Shown: positions 1-12,492 of the stretch, piece after piece | How positions within the stretch are numbered: the first letter of the stretch is position 1 | How the letters are laid out: the number at the start of each line of letters is the position of its first letter | DNA from: Amoeboaphelidium protococcarum | Lineage: Eukaryota; Aphelidiomycota; Aphelidea | DNA: 64,000 nucleotides | Direction: 5' to 3' | Assembly: GCA_023515745.1 (NCBI GenBank) | Contig: JALECJ010000056.1 | Coordinates: forward strand, 1,344,373 to 1,408,372 | Position numbers and translations under genes: made by a program | Notes under the pieces: model-generated | Database searches by the model: none | The model's input: the letters and a program-made list of their open reading frames with translations, nothing else | What the model was told of the DNA's origin: nothing

Positions 1-1359
<1,359 letters not shown>

Positions 1360-2761
1360 ACGTTTGTATACTTTTCAATGGGATAGCGTTATACTACGTG
1401 TGTGTGTGATACTGGATATTGAGACAGAATATATATTCGTTAAGAAAGGTGTTTTTGGATTAGAATTATTAAATTGGTTATTTGTTTAAGGTTCATCAGC
1501 TGTTGATAGGAACACAAGCTTGGCGCGTAGGATTATTATGCTCTAATTCTTATATAATCATTTACGCACTTGCCATTCGAAGCCACAATCTAATAAATCT
1601 TCAGCTCTAAGTAGTTGACTTTTAATGTTTAGACACTCACTGGCTCATCAATCAAAGCCTCGCGAATATTTACATACAGCGCCACTCGTTAGTGAGATTA
1701 AAATCTCTGCGGGAATAAAGCAATTGTTTTTAGAATGCTATTTATCTTCGACCTCGGCATAATATTCTACGTGACGATTCCGCATAAATTACCATTGATC
1801 ACAACTGAAGTAAAAAATGGACGAAAGCGAACGATTGAACGAAAACTTTGACACGGCCTCCTTTAATCTCCTTTAGACGCGATCCTTTGATTCAAGAGTG
1901 GATTAACACCAAGCCTATTGTCCTTCGGGACACACTATAATCAGGAACTTTTCTGAGAAAATCAGCGAAACACCTGTGTAAGGACTGTTTTAAATGACCA
2001 GAAAGTATGCACCTCCGGGTGCACATATATTTTGCATCACTATCTATATCATGGTTGTACCTCATTCTGCTGCGTGTCCACCTCTGCTCTCTCGACTGAA
2101 ATCGCGATTGAATCAACAAAAGTGCTGTTTTTGTTCGGTAGTGTTTAAATTAAGGCAGTGTAAAAAGTTTTCACTCAGTTGTCGAATTAGACGCATAGGT
2201 ATCATCCTCCTTTGCAACCATCATTGTGATCATCTCGTTTGACTTCGAGTTGATACCATCAATATTGCGCGCTATGTTTGGTTGATGCGACCGCTTATCT
2301 CTTCTCTATTTTACTTTGGTCAACAGTAGCTATTGGTGCGATAATATTATCAATTGCTGCACTGTGTTTAATAACAGATTATACATGAATTTTTGGCGTA
2401 TAAGGTGTAATTGAATGATTGTTGCTGTGTTGTTACAAAGAGTTAAATCTGGCAGATTACACTAGTCTCTGTTGTATATTAGTACTCTAAGTAAAGTTGG
2501 TTATCCTATTTGGAGGTTCCAGCTTGTATTTGACATGGAGGAGCTTTTGTTGAGTGGCGATTGCTGGAATTACAGTAAAATGGAACATTCAAGCTGAGAA
2601 CATTTGGAGTAAGCCTAAGCTGAAAAATTGTGGTTTGGGATTGACACGCTTCTGAACAATGGAATACACCTTCCAATAAAAGCGTCAACCTGAAAAGTCT
2701 TACTAAGTTTATATAGTTATCTGCTCCAGAGCAAACAATCTGCAAAAGCATTACCAACGTC
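1360..2761. other. Long gene-poor stretch with one weak ORF
   Basis: No recognisable gene. One frame opens with ATG at 1817 and runs to TGA at 2240-2242 (141 codons, three in-frame TAR codons, three CxxC/CC clusters), but with a single stop codon ORFs of this size arise by chance, and I see no domain. From about 2693 to 2761 the sequence is nearly 90% identical to 4679-4759, the 5' flank of the paralog downstream. Confidence 0.4.
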
Positions 2762-2869
2762 ATGTTCGCATTTGATATCGAGTTTGCTATTAAGCTCGCC
2801 CCCAAGTTTGTCAAGCGCGTGTTTTGGCACAATGTAAAATCGGAAGACTTCTTGGCTCGTAAGTACTGA
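2762..2869 (+). pseudogene. Short diverged copy of the 4760 gene's 5' end
   Basis: ATG 2762 opens 35 codons before TGA 2867-2869. The peptide contains KFVKRVF, matching the N-terminus of the gene at 4760, and the upstream ~70 bp are also shared. A consensus splice donor (GTAAGT, from 2859) lies inside it, so it may be the first exon of the gene at 2968, but no acceptor I tried joins the two frames without a stop. Either a 5' fragment left by tandem duplication or an exon whose partner I cannot place. Confidence 0.35.
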
Positions 2870-2967
2870 AGGGTTTTATTTCATATCCATCAATTTAAGT
2901 CATATCTACAATTATGAGTTAAGAGTTTTAGAAAAGCTCTTGACTTTGGACAACGGAAATCTTCTCT

Positions 2968-3909
2968 ATGGTGAAATATACTCGTACTAGCGACGACAGT
3001 GAAGCATATTACCAATTCTTTGCGAAAACAGACTTCCGGCCGTATATCAACCGTTATATCACGGTAAAGCAGCTGTTGCTTGAGTCCAACTTCGTCATAT
3101 GTCAACACTGCTCAAGAGATGTGGACGTGTTTAGGACATCAGAGTTACAATTATGCACCGATTGCTACGCTGCCTATAATAGGAGAACGAAATCAAGTAT
3201 TGACAAGGAGAACATACCTGATGGAGAACTCGCGCAGTTCACACTGGATCCGACCATCAATACTAATGGACACACCGGTCCTGATTAACTCGTATATGAC
3301 AAGGCTACAACTGCTGGTGGTGATTCTGGTCGCGCGTTGGTCTGTCTCTTTGGTAAATCCGGCAATGCAGGAGAGAATAAGATTCAGCCGGACTTTGGCT
3401 TGGCGGCCACATTGGCTAATAAACTTGTTGAAGCACGTCTGGAGTGGAGTGAGGACAATAGTATTATGCTGCCAAGAGAAAGAACGTATAAACTGGTTGG
3501 AAGATACCATGGTAATGGAATGTTGGCAAAGAAGTCAGCCATAAAAGATTACAGAACGTACGCGAACGTCCCTTATGTTGTATAGCAGTGGAACGTTCAA
3601 GACGAAGATTATATCCTTCTGACTGGATTGCATCCTGCTGCTTTTGGCACTGGGAATCCGCTGTATTTGCTGAAGTTTTTATTTGCTGTGTCTTTGCTTA
3701 AGCCTCCACTAAGTTTATTTGGTTTTCCTTGGCCATACTACCGGTATGCATTCCTCCTCCAAGTCAAAGCACGTCTTCGAGCCATTGAAAGAGACGCAAG
3801 GAGAACACCGAACTGTGAAGGATCCACTTTGAGTAAAGGACCAAAGCGTACTACACCATTGAGCCGTATTATAATTGATTTTGATTTGGCGAAGGTTGAT
3901 TATTGTTGA
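2968..3909 (+). CDS. Degenerate PP2C-like protein (putative)
   Basis: A 313-residue frame with TAA (3286) and TAG (3583) read as glutamine. Residues ~40-63 hold a CxxC...CxxC pair (CQHC, CTDC), a possible zinc knuckle. Further on, the order GGDSGRALV, then GMLAKKSAIKDY, then EDYILLTG resembles the PP2C blocks GDSRAVL, LAMSRAIGD and DECLILASDG. The metal-binding Asp of the last block and the DGHGG block are missing, so if it is a PP2C fold it is probably inactive. It shares the segment SDDSEAxYQxFA with the gene at 4760, which implies common origin. The start is uncertain because an upstream exon is possible. The PP2C reading is inference from motif order only. Confidence 0.45.
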
Positions 3910-4240
3910 GTTAGCTAAATAAATACAAATGGGAAACTGAATTGAAATCTTTAAGCATTTCATTTTCCAATTAACATTGACACGGTATTCGGATACAATA
4001 CAGTTGGTGACAGCTACTGTTCTCGTTACTCACCGAGGTGCGTCTGACCAAAACAAAACAAGCGACCACATTCGGTTTCAACAATAGCGAATCGAACCAC
4101 TCCGCCGCTCTTGCGTACGTGACTCTCTTTACTCTGTAGCGAGAAGTTTGAACTTGAATTTATTCCAGTATACTCAAAATTGTACATGTAACTAATCATG
4201 GTGTATTCTGAGCCTTGTAGTAACTGCTGGTGGTAATGTG

Positions 4241-4759
4241 ATGGAAGCCTCGTTTTGTAAGGTTGAATCCTATCAATCGCTGTTGGAACTATGGTTTTCG
4301 CTGAATAGTCCAACTCATAGAGTAGAGCTGGACCGAGATTTGGTGCTGAATACTGTAAAGAGAATGTTTTATGTTTATCTATATGCGTATAGCGTCTCTA
4401 CTGTGGTTAGATTCGACGCGGACGCGAGCCGTTTCAACATTAGTACCAATGTATTATTTATTAGGAAGTTTAGCTGTAGCATATTAGTCTGGTTCTATCA
4501 CATTTCTGTACTATCTTTGGCCAATAGTGAGTGTTTATGGCTTGTAGTGGTTGCTATGGAAAAACAATTGCGACTGAAAAATAGCCTTAAAAACGGAGCT
4601 ATCACTAAGCTGCTTATAAATATCTCTACAAAGTAGTGGCATCAGCCCCCTTTGTACTCCCACTCTTTACTCATCAAAAGTATCAACCTGAAAAATCTTA
4701 CTAAGTTTATATAACTATCTGCTCCAGAGCAAAAAATCTTTAAAAGCATTACCAACGTT
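4241..4759 (+). other. Open extension and shared 5' flank of the 4760 gene
   Basis: This stretch is in frame with the gene at 4760 from ATG 4241 without a TGA, but its composition (hydrophobic, cysteine- and leucine-rich, no TAR codon until 4634) does not look coding. Its last ~80 bp (4679-4759) are nearly 90% identical to 2693-2761, more conserved than the coding sequence that follows, and contain TTTATATA. I read it as promoter and leader duplicated with the gene; a longer protein cannot be excluded. Confidence 0.35.
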
Positions 4760-5251
4760 ATGATTGCAAAACGTATGAAGTCTGTTATTTAGCGCGTAAC
4801 CAAGTTTGTGAAGCGCGTATTTGGTACTAAGAAGGCCGATGTCGCTAAACAAGAGCTGCGTCCGTCGTGTCAAGTCACTGGGGCTGACTTTAAAAAGAAC
4901 CTCATGATCCCCACCATTGTCGTTCATCCACCGCCAGAGCTGGATGAAGTCTTTGCTGAGCTGCCACAAATGCTGTCTGGTACTAGAAGTAGAACCTCCT
5001 CCGTGGCAAGTGATGACAGCGAGGCATCCTATCAGTCTTTTGCCAGTGAAGACTCTGTCGCGTTGAAAAATTAGATGTTGCACTGGTATGAGCGCGCCGT
5101 ATTTCTGCATACTCAATGCACTTCTGGGGATCTTTTTGAGTCTACACAATCTCGTCGCTCTAGTCTAGACCAGGCGGTAGCAGAGCTTGAACAAGAGGCT
5201 AAAATTAGACCATGGTCTTGTCCTCCTTAACAACGACCTGTCTTTCATTGA
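4760..5251 (+). CDS. Small hypothetical protein, paralog of 2762-3909
   Basis: 163 residues, unrecognised. A basic N-terminus (KRMKSVIQRVTKFVKRVFGTKK) is followed by a proline-rich stretch, a serine-rich SDDSEASYQSFASED segment near residues 90-105, and a Q/E-rich C-terminus. The N-terminus and the SDDSEA segment recur in the locus upstream, which has gained or kept a PP2C-like C-terminal part that this gene lacks. ATG 4760 was chosen because similarity to the paralog's ATG begins there. Contains in-frame TAG and TAA codons; stop TGA. No function proposed. Confidence 0.5.
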
Positions 5252-5754
5252 AGACGCTATGTGTTGAATATGCTGTAATTGTTTATATAATGTTGAATAA
5301 TTGAATGATGATAATAATAATGTGTAATATAAAGCCAATGTTTATGGAAGTTATTCTCAATTTTTGTGTTTCAAGCTGATGTCAACACTATAAAACTGCT
5401 GAAACGCGATGATCTAACAGTTCGTTTCAACATCACCTTTCTGCGTGAAATTCCTAAGTTATAAAGTCGTCTTCGAGAACCAGATTCATGTTGACAAACA
5501 ATACTCTCCCTTCAAATAAAGCTCAAGCTAGGCTTCACTAAAATATCTTTCATCATTTAGTATCAGGTCCGATATCTCTAAATGGAGGAACGAAACTGTG
5601 AATGGGGGATCATCGCGCGCGCTCTTCTTAAGTCAATTCGTCTTTACCGGCAGAGACTTTCATTCTCGCTCCCTTTTCGTTCTCATCTTTCATTCATTCA
5701 TCCATCCATTATATCACGTTATTAAGAAAGATATAGACAGAATATTTTCATAAT
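5252..5754 (+). promoter_or_regulatory. Upstream region of the EVH1 gene: CGCGC motif and CT-rich tract
   Basis: No gene seen. CGCGCGCGC lies at about 5614-5622 and a pyrimidine-rich stretch (CTCGCTCCC, repeats of TTCAT) at about 5656-5712, followed by an A/T-rich 45 bp up to ATG 5755. The same arrangement precedes several other genes here, so I take it as the promoter. Confidence 0.45.
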
Positions 5755-6735
5755 ATGGCTGATAAAGAGACGACTCTATTTACGATTAGTGCGCAAGTCT
5801 ACGCTTTAGATAAAAATTAGAAATGGACTCCACTGACATAGGATATTATTTAGGTGTCGTTCCTTAAGAATGATGCTGAGGTGGTGAGAATTTTGGGTAT
5901 CGACAACAATGTGATTATTGTCAATTCTGTTATATCTCAGGGGATGCAGTATAGAAGACCATCTGATACCTTTGTGTAATGGTTTGATTCTTAGCACATT
6001 CTTTATGGTCTCAATCTGACGAGTGTCGCCGATGCTGAGGGATTTGAGCGTGAGTTTGAAATTGCCACTGGCAAGAGGTCCAGATTGAATACTAATGCTA
6101 GTCAGTTGTCAAGCGGTAATGCTTCGGGCGGTGCTATGAGTAAGAGTGTATCCTCGTCCAATGTCGGCAATCCCGCTTAATAGCAACAAGTATAATAATA
6201 ATAGTCTCAGTCTTAAAATGCTAGTGGTAGTGCTGCAGGTGCTTTGAGAGATGCAAAGACTACCACGAATCTATCATAATTCTCCAAGAGGGCACAGGAA
6301 TAGGACGTCTAGTCAGCAAGTGGTAGTAAGCATGAATTGAACGGTACTGGAGCTGTAGTTGACTAGATGTAAAAGATGAATGTCAGAACAGACTCTGCCC
6401 AGTCTGGCGATAATAGCAAGTCTGTGCTGTAGTGGAAGAACAAGGTTAAGGACCTGGAATTGTAAGTTATGACTCTAGAAGGTGAAAAGGCTGGCTTGAA
6501 TGAACAGATTGCATCCAGTGCCAAGATTATTAGCTCTCTCAAGTCTCATATTGCCACGCTGGAAGAGGATCTGGACAAGTTCAAGGCTTCGTTCCAGTCT
6601 AATGCCGCGAATGTGAATATATGGAAGACTTAGCTGTCGCAATTGCAAGATGCCAACGATGAATTGACCAACAAAATGGCAGAGTTTGAGTCTATTTACG
6701 ATCGTATCGGTGAATTGCTCAATAAAAACTCATGA
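5755..6735 (+). CDS. EVH1 (WH1) domain protein with C-terminal coiled coil, Homer/Ena-VASP-like
   Basis: 326 residues, no intron. Residues ~5-110 form an EVH1 domain: FTISAQVYALDKN...KW at the start, NSVISQGMQY in the middle, then FVQWFDSQ and YGLNLTS, which align with Homer (FGQWADSR) and Ena/VASP (FHQWRDAR, WGLNFGS). EVH1 domains bind proline-rich ligands. A low-complexity linker with QQQQVQQQQ (mostly TAA/TAG codons) follows, then a heptad-rich coiled coil at ~230-320. EVH1 plus C-terminal coiled coil, without a proline-rich core, matches Homer architecture better than Ena/VASP, although some EVH1 residues are VASP-like. Probably an oligomeric cytoplasmic scaffold. Domain call secure, subfamily uncertain. 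Confidence 0.85.
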
Positions 6736-7293
6736 GTATTTATTATATATACACAGTTTTAGTCAATGTTAATAATAATGATATTCAGGTTGTGTTTTAT
6801 TTGGGCTCAAGACAAGAGTAATCGGATCTACAACGTCTGTCAACGCGCGATTTATCTTGCTCCTTGAACTAGTCGCGAACCATCTATTTATTACTTTGAA
6901 GGTTTTCTACACTATTCAAATCTCTTAAGTAGCACATGTATTTTTTTATATACAGATCCTAATCGAACACTCTCTTGGAACGATTTCGCTCTACCGTTGC
7001 TTGCCTATCATTATGCGAGTCGATCTTGTGCTCTATTGTCGCTGTTTCACTCTCATTCACTCGCACGCTCACTCTCTCCCTCGCACAAAGTCTCTCAGTG
7101 TCTCTCACTTATTCTCCTTTTCCTCCTCTAACTTCTTATTTCTTTCTTTCTCGCGGCTTCCATTCTCTTTATTATCTTCATCGTGCAATCTCTTTCAGTT
7201 TCATTCATTTTTGGGTTGGAGCACTGAAAGTCTATTCTAGTAGTAGTTGAATTTTTTCTGCATTTATAACAACTATAGAAGACGTGAAGTAAG
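6736..7293 (+). promoter_or_regulatory. Upstream region of the UBX gene: CGCG motif and long CT-rich tract
   Basis: No gene seen. ACGCGCGA at about 6843-6850, then a strongly pyrimidine-rich sense strand from about 7047 to 7160 (CACTCTCTCCCTCGCAC, CTCTCAGTGTCTCTCAC, TTTCTTTCTTTCTCGCGG). Same style as the other CT-tract promoters in this window. Confidence 0.45.
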
Positions 7294-8888
7294 ATGAGTG
7301 ATACTGATATAACTTCATTTTGTTCAATCACAGGTAAGTCGTTTGTAACGTTCCTTAGAAAATTTGTAATGTTGAATGTGTAATTTAATAGTGTAGGAGC
7401 GTCAATTGATGATGCTGTCAAGTTTTTATAACTGTCGGATGGGAATGTGGAGAGTGCCGTTTTGCTGTTTTTAGAAGGTGGTCTTGATGTTAATAGATAA
7501 GAGTTACCTCCTCTTGATGATGCTGGCAATGCTTCTGGTACTGCGAGAAATCCTAACATAACTACTAACGTGAACATGTCTGAATCTGACGATGACTTTG
7601 ACGATTTTAATCAAGATAATAATACCTTAAATGATAACTCATTGATGGATGCATATGACCCGGCGGAGTAATAACGTCTGTTTGATCAAGTTCGTCAACC
7701 AATGGCTGCTGTGAGGGACACTCTAGTAGGAGGAGATATGATGATGGGTGGTAGAGGTGGTGGAGGAGTTGGCGGTGACTTGTACAGCTAAATGCTTAAT
7801 GAAACTGGTATACCTAGTAGAGGTTAATCCAATCCTTACTCTATAGATGATCCATTTGCCAGAATAGCATAAACTACACCGGGTGAATCTGAAGCTGGTG
7901 CCACTGCGAATCGACTGGCATAGTTATTCTCACCTCCGCATGATCTTATCTATCGCGGCTCTTTTGAAGATGCTCGAGCTGTGGCCAAGTCAAAAGAGCT
8001 ATGGTTGATGATTACAATTCATGATCCATCAGAGTTTCCATGCCAGGTGCTGAATAGAGATTTGTGGAAGAATAAGGGTGTACATGATCACGTGAAGGAG
8101 CATTTCGTATTCCTCCAATATCAGGTGCATTCTCCTGAAGCGATGAAGTATTAAAACTTTTACAAGTACGACATTCTGCCTCATATTGCCATCATTGATG
8201 CCGTCACTGGGGAGAGGATGAAGGTTTGGACTGGGGATAATATCAAGGCCACCGAATTCATGTTTGACTTGGTAGACTTTATGGAACGCCACGGTGGTAG
8301 TGTCACTACTGGCATCGCAGGTAATGATTAAATTGCATCTCCCTCCTCAGCAAAAAAGATCAAGATGGACCAGCTCAGTGAAGATGAATAGTTGGCTCTT
8401 GCCCTGGCTGAGAGTGCAAAAGATTTTAATGAGAGCACTTAATCTTCATCCAAGTAATAAGCAGATAAGGGTAATGTTGTGGATCTGACTCAAGAAGTGG
8501 CAGCTGATTAGAAGGAATCTGGAACGTAATCGCAGCACAACATTAATCCAATAAAGCGCGGAGATATTCAGCCTGGGGAAGAGTCTACGAATTTGTAGTT
8601 CAAACTCCCCAGTGGAAAGAGAGTGGTTTAGAAATTCGCCAAAAGTGACAAGGTGCTAATACTATTCTAGCACTTGAAAGCTGTAGCTGATGAACTGGAA
8701 ACTCGCCCTTTTGAGGTAAGATTATTACCATTATTATTGTTAATGTAATGAATTTATCGTAATACGTAATTTAATGAAGCGTGTGAGTGTAGCTATACTT
8801 TCATAGAGATGCACTTAGTAAGTCGATGGATTAGGATCTGCAATCTGCTGGAATCGTTGGCGCAAGTTTACAAGTGGATTTTTTGTGA
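7294..8888 (+). CDS. UBX-domain protein, UBXN7/Ubx5-like Cdc48 adaptor
   Basis: Three exons (7294-7333, 7397-8715, 8793-8888; introns of 63 and 77 nt, GTAAGT/GTAAGA...TAG) giving 484 residues. N-terminal UBA-like fold (residues ~5-45, FCSITGASIDDAVKFLQ...AVLLFLEGG), an acidic and glycine-rich linker, a thioredoxin-like UAS domain (~200-330, with DILPHIAIIDAVTGE), a possible ubiquitin-interacting motif (SEDEQLALALAES), and a C-terminal UBX domain (LQFKLPSGKRVVQKF ... ASLQVDFL) completed only after removal of intron 2. Such proteins recruit ubiquitinated substrates to the Cdc48/p97 ATPase. Domain order is that of UBXN7 and yeast Ubx5. Splice sites are set by the UBA and UBX reading frames. Confidence 0.93.
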
Positions 8889-9096
8889 TTTATTAAAATT
8901 GCGCATTTCTATCCACTTTATTTTTAAATTGTATTATTAAGTTTCTTTGCGATAAAATAGTAGCATTTGAAGACACTTTGCAGTCGTTCCAGTATTTATT
9001 GAAATGTTGATCTTCCACTTTAAAAGATCAAACAATTGAAATTTCATCCTTATCCACAAAGTTACAATTTTATACAAAAGTCCACTCGAATCTATA

Positions 9097-12000
9097 ATGC
9101 AGTCTATTCTTTTAGTATCTGATAGACCAGTTAGAAGATTGGCTCTATTGCCCAGATCTGTGCCAGGTAAAGAGTCTTAGTATGCTTTGTTATTAGAAAA
9201 TCTTGCTGCCTCACAGTAGTAATCTGGTAAATAATGCACAGCTAGATTTCAGTAGATCACTCAGCTTGATCATGCCAACTTCAAACAATTGTTAAATGCT
9301 CCTATATATGGCACTCTTGGTCTCGTACAAGTAGATAAAGGTATTTATTACGCTTATATTATGATTTATTATACATGTCAATCGCTGCTTGATTATTCGC
9401 ATCTAGCATCCAAGTGTAGAACCATTTGTGTGTGTGATCAATGATCAAACTCTGGTCGGCAAGATGGAGGGATCGAGTATTTATCGCATCAATAATGTAA
9501 TGTTCTTCTCACTTACTAATCCAAGATATGATAATGTATCAGATAATGGATCAAGTTACTTGGTGAAGAAGGAATTTAGTGGTGGCGGTAATGTTTAGTT
9601 TGGTCCTGATGGCTAGCTGATTGAAGATTACGAATCTATACGCCATCCGTGTGCTCATCTGTAAAAGTTTCTATCCACAGGCAGTTTCTATTACTCTTAT
9701 GATTTTGATCTGACTAATAGTGCCCAAAATAGATAGTAGATTGAGAAGGGTATCAGCATATGGGAGACTGCTGATGATAGATTCTTTTGGAATGCCTATC
9801 TCATTGGGCAATTGTTAAAATTTAGACGCTAATTGCCAGCAGAAGAGTAATCAGCTCTGGACAGAGAAGGTCTTTTGGTTATGGCCATTAATGGATTTGT
9901 TCGAGTGGATTAAACGAATATTTATGGGGAAGCAGCGACACTAGCTCTGATATCACGTCTATCTTGCCGTAGAAGTGGCACCAGATTCAATACTCGCGGT
10001 ATTGATGACGATGGTAATGTGGCGAATAATGCCGAGACAGAGATGCTGATATACGCCAAGAATCAGTGCTTCTCCTATCTTATTATAAGAGGTAGTGTGC
10101 CTGTATTTTGGGAGTAATAAGGATTACAGTTGGGACAACATAAGATTTAATTATCACGGAGTTTGGATGCATCTCGACCGGCATTTGAGAAGCATTTCAA
10201 AGACATTGCAGATAGATATGGTCAGTGCCACGTGGTGAATCTCCTGGGGAGTATCAAAGAGAATAGCGCTGAGGTGGTGCTGTCTGATGCATTTAACTCT
10301 TAAATTAAGCTTGCTAATCTCGATCCGGCGGTATAATGCACCAATTTTGATTTTCACGCTGTTACTAAGGGTGAAAAGTATGAAAATGTTGTTATGCTTC
10401 AGAGATTTATCCAGTAGTCTATGGATCAGTTTGGTTACTTTCATTTTGATGGCACCGCTGGTGTGGTTAGATAGTTTCAGAGTGGTGTATTTCGCGTCAA
10501 CTGCCTGGATTGTCTGGATCGCACCAACGTTGTGGAAGGTTATCTGTGCAAGATTGTATCCAGTCGATTCACGCAATCCGTACTTAACTTGCACTCTGAT
10601 ACTTTATTCTCGCAATTCATGAATGACATATGGGCCGACAATGGAGATGAATTGTCCAAGATTTATACTGGCACTGGAGCTCTAAAGTCTGGATTCACTC
10701 GCACAGGTAAGCGCAGTATTATGGGAATGATGGATGATGCGCGAAAGACTGCCCAGAGGTTATATGTTAACAACTTTTAGGATAAGTCAAAGCAAGAAGT
10801 TATTGACTTGCTGCTGGGTAAGTTGGCGAATCAGTTGGAAATCATATTGCATAATCCAATTACAGAGGCTGTCAATGTTGCGCTAGAGAGTCGTATCACT
10901 GAATGGGCATCGAAAACTAGTATATCTGTTCACGTTGCCACATGGAATGTGAATGGAAAATAGCCAACTGGTGAGAATATCTCTCCATGGCTCAAATTTG
11001 ATAATTTGGCTGGCACAGTGCCTGATATGTTGGTGGTTGGCTTTCAGGAGATTGTTGAATTGAGCCCGTAGTAGATTATGGCCACCGATGTCAGCAAACG
11101 TCTGGTATGGGAAGAATTACTGACCAAGACTTTGAATTCTGTATATCCAAATCAAAAATATGTTTTACTAAAGTCTGACTAGTTAGTAGGCGCGGCGCTT
11201 AGTGTATTTGTAAAGTCTTGCCATCTGCAGAATATTCGAAATGTTCATGGAGCTGTGAAAAAGACTGGTATGGCGGGCCTGGCTGGTAATAAAGGAGGAA
11301 TCGGGATCAGAATGGATTTCTATGACACTAGCTTGTGTTTTGTCTGCGCGCATCTAGCTGCTGGTCATTCAAATTATGCTGATAGGAACGCTGATTACAA
11401 GACTATAAATGATGGAATGGTGTTCAAGTAGGGAACTAAAATCTTGGACAATGAAGCTGTGTTCTGGTTAGGTGACTTTAATTATAGAATCGATAGTGCC
11501 AATGATGAGGTGCGGGGTAGAATCAGTAAGGGCGATCACTTATCACTGCTAGCTTTGGATTAGTTGGGAATACAAATGAGACTTGGTGGAGCATTCCAAG
11601 GCTTCTAGGAGGGAAAAATTACGTTCCCACCTACTTACAGATTTGATGTTGGAACTAACGAATATGACACTAGTGAGAAGGCTCGAATCCCAGCTTGGAC
11701 TGATAGAGTTTTATTTAAAGGTTAGGGGGTGAAGTTGTTATCATACGGCAGAGCTGAACTCACTTCATCAGATCATAAACCGGTAAAGGCCATGATGTAG
11801 GTCGAGTTGAAGATTGTGAACAAGTAAATTAAGGATCAGATTCAGATTGAACTAATGAAATAGTACAATGATGGCATATTGAAGGCTTCAGTTATTGCTG
11901 ACACTGTGACCAAGTTGCAGTCTGCTGATGGCGGAATGGTCGCATAGAGAGGTGTCACGTAGCAATCAGTTTCAATGAACCTGATCGACATTGATGATGG

Positions 12001-12304
12001 TCCGTCTGCCCAACCACCTCCTAGACTTCCACCGCGGCCTGTAATGTCTAATGCCCAGTCTGCAAACTTTAATTGGATGGACGGAGGAAATGGTGCAAAT
12101 GATATGCAATTTGATCCATTTAAAAGCAAAGATCCATTTGTTGTAGTTGATAGCAACAACAAGTCGCGTCAAATGGAGAATCCATTTGCAGATCAGATGG
12201 ATGTTTAGGCACGCACAGCCTCTACGAAACCACCTATTCCTCAGAGATAAACATAGATTATAGACAATCCTTTTGCTGATGAATATGCTGATCCTTGGAA
12301 ATGA
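9097..12304 (+). CDS. Synaptojanin: SAC1-type plus 5-phosphatase inositol polyphosphate phosphatase
   Basis: Two exons (9097-9340, 9420-12304; 79-nt intron) giving 1042 residues. The N-terminal Sac domain (~1-500) carries the catalytic CLDCLDRTN (CX5RT type). The 5-phosphatase domain (~600-910) shows [53 protein letters not shown] and SSDHKPV, all the expected signatures. The C-terminal tail is proline-rich (PPPRLPPRP) with two NPF motifs (ENPFADQ, DNPFADE) and ends DPWK, i.e. EH-domain and adaptor ligands as in animal synaptojanins and yeast Inp51-53. It dephosphorylates phosphoinositides during clathrin-coat uncoating. Active-site residues are intact. Confidence 0.96.
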
Positions 12305-12492
12305 TGAATGTAGCTGATTGTGAAATTTTTGATTAGATGAAGTTGAATTTAATGGCTTTTTACTTAATCGGCTGTTTTAAGATGATCTTTCAGTTTCGAC
12401 TAATAGTTTGTCACCTTTAATGCTCGATTGTCTTCTCAACGAGATCTTCCTTTATTAAATATACATTTTAGAGTCTTTCTACCTCGGAAATT

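Noticed and set aside
2506-2832. Minus-strand frame opposite the duplicated 5' block
   Set aside because: Shadow of the plus-strand paralog block; not conserved in the second copy.
4041-4130. tRNA-like B-box (GGTTCGATTCG) on the minus strand
   Set aside because: The flanking bases do not pair as a T-stem and no D-arm or acceptor stem could be found.
3960-4313. Minus-strand frame of about 118 codons
   Set aside because: No ATG start, no domain, and it overlaps the open extension on the other strand; chance length under a single-stop code.
7001-7250. Frames rich in Ser/Leu over the CT tract upstream of the UBX gene
   Set aside because: They are translations of low-complexity pyrimidine sequence and lie in a promoter-like region.
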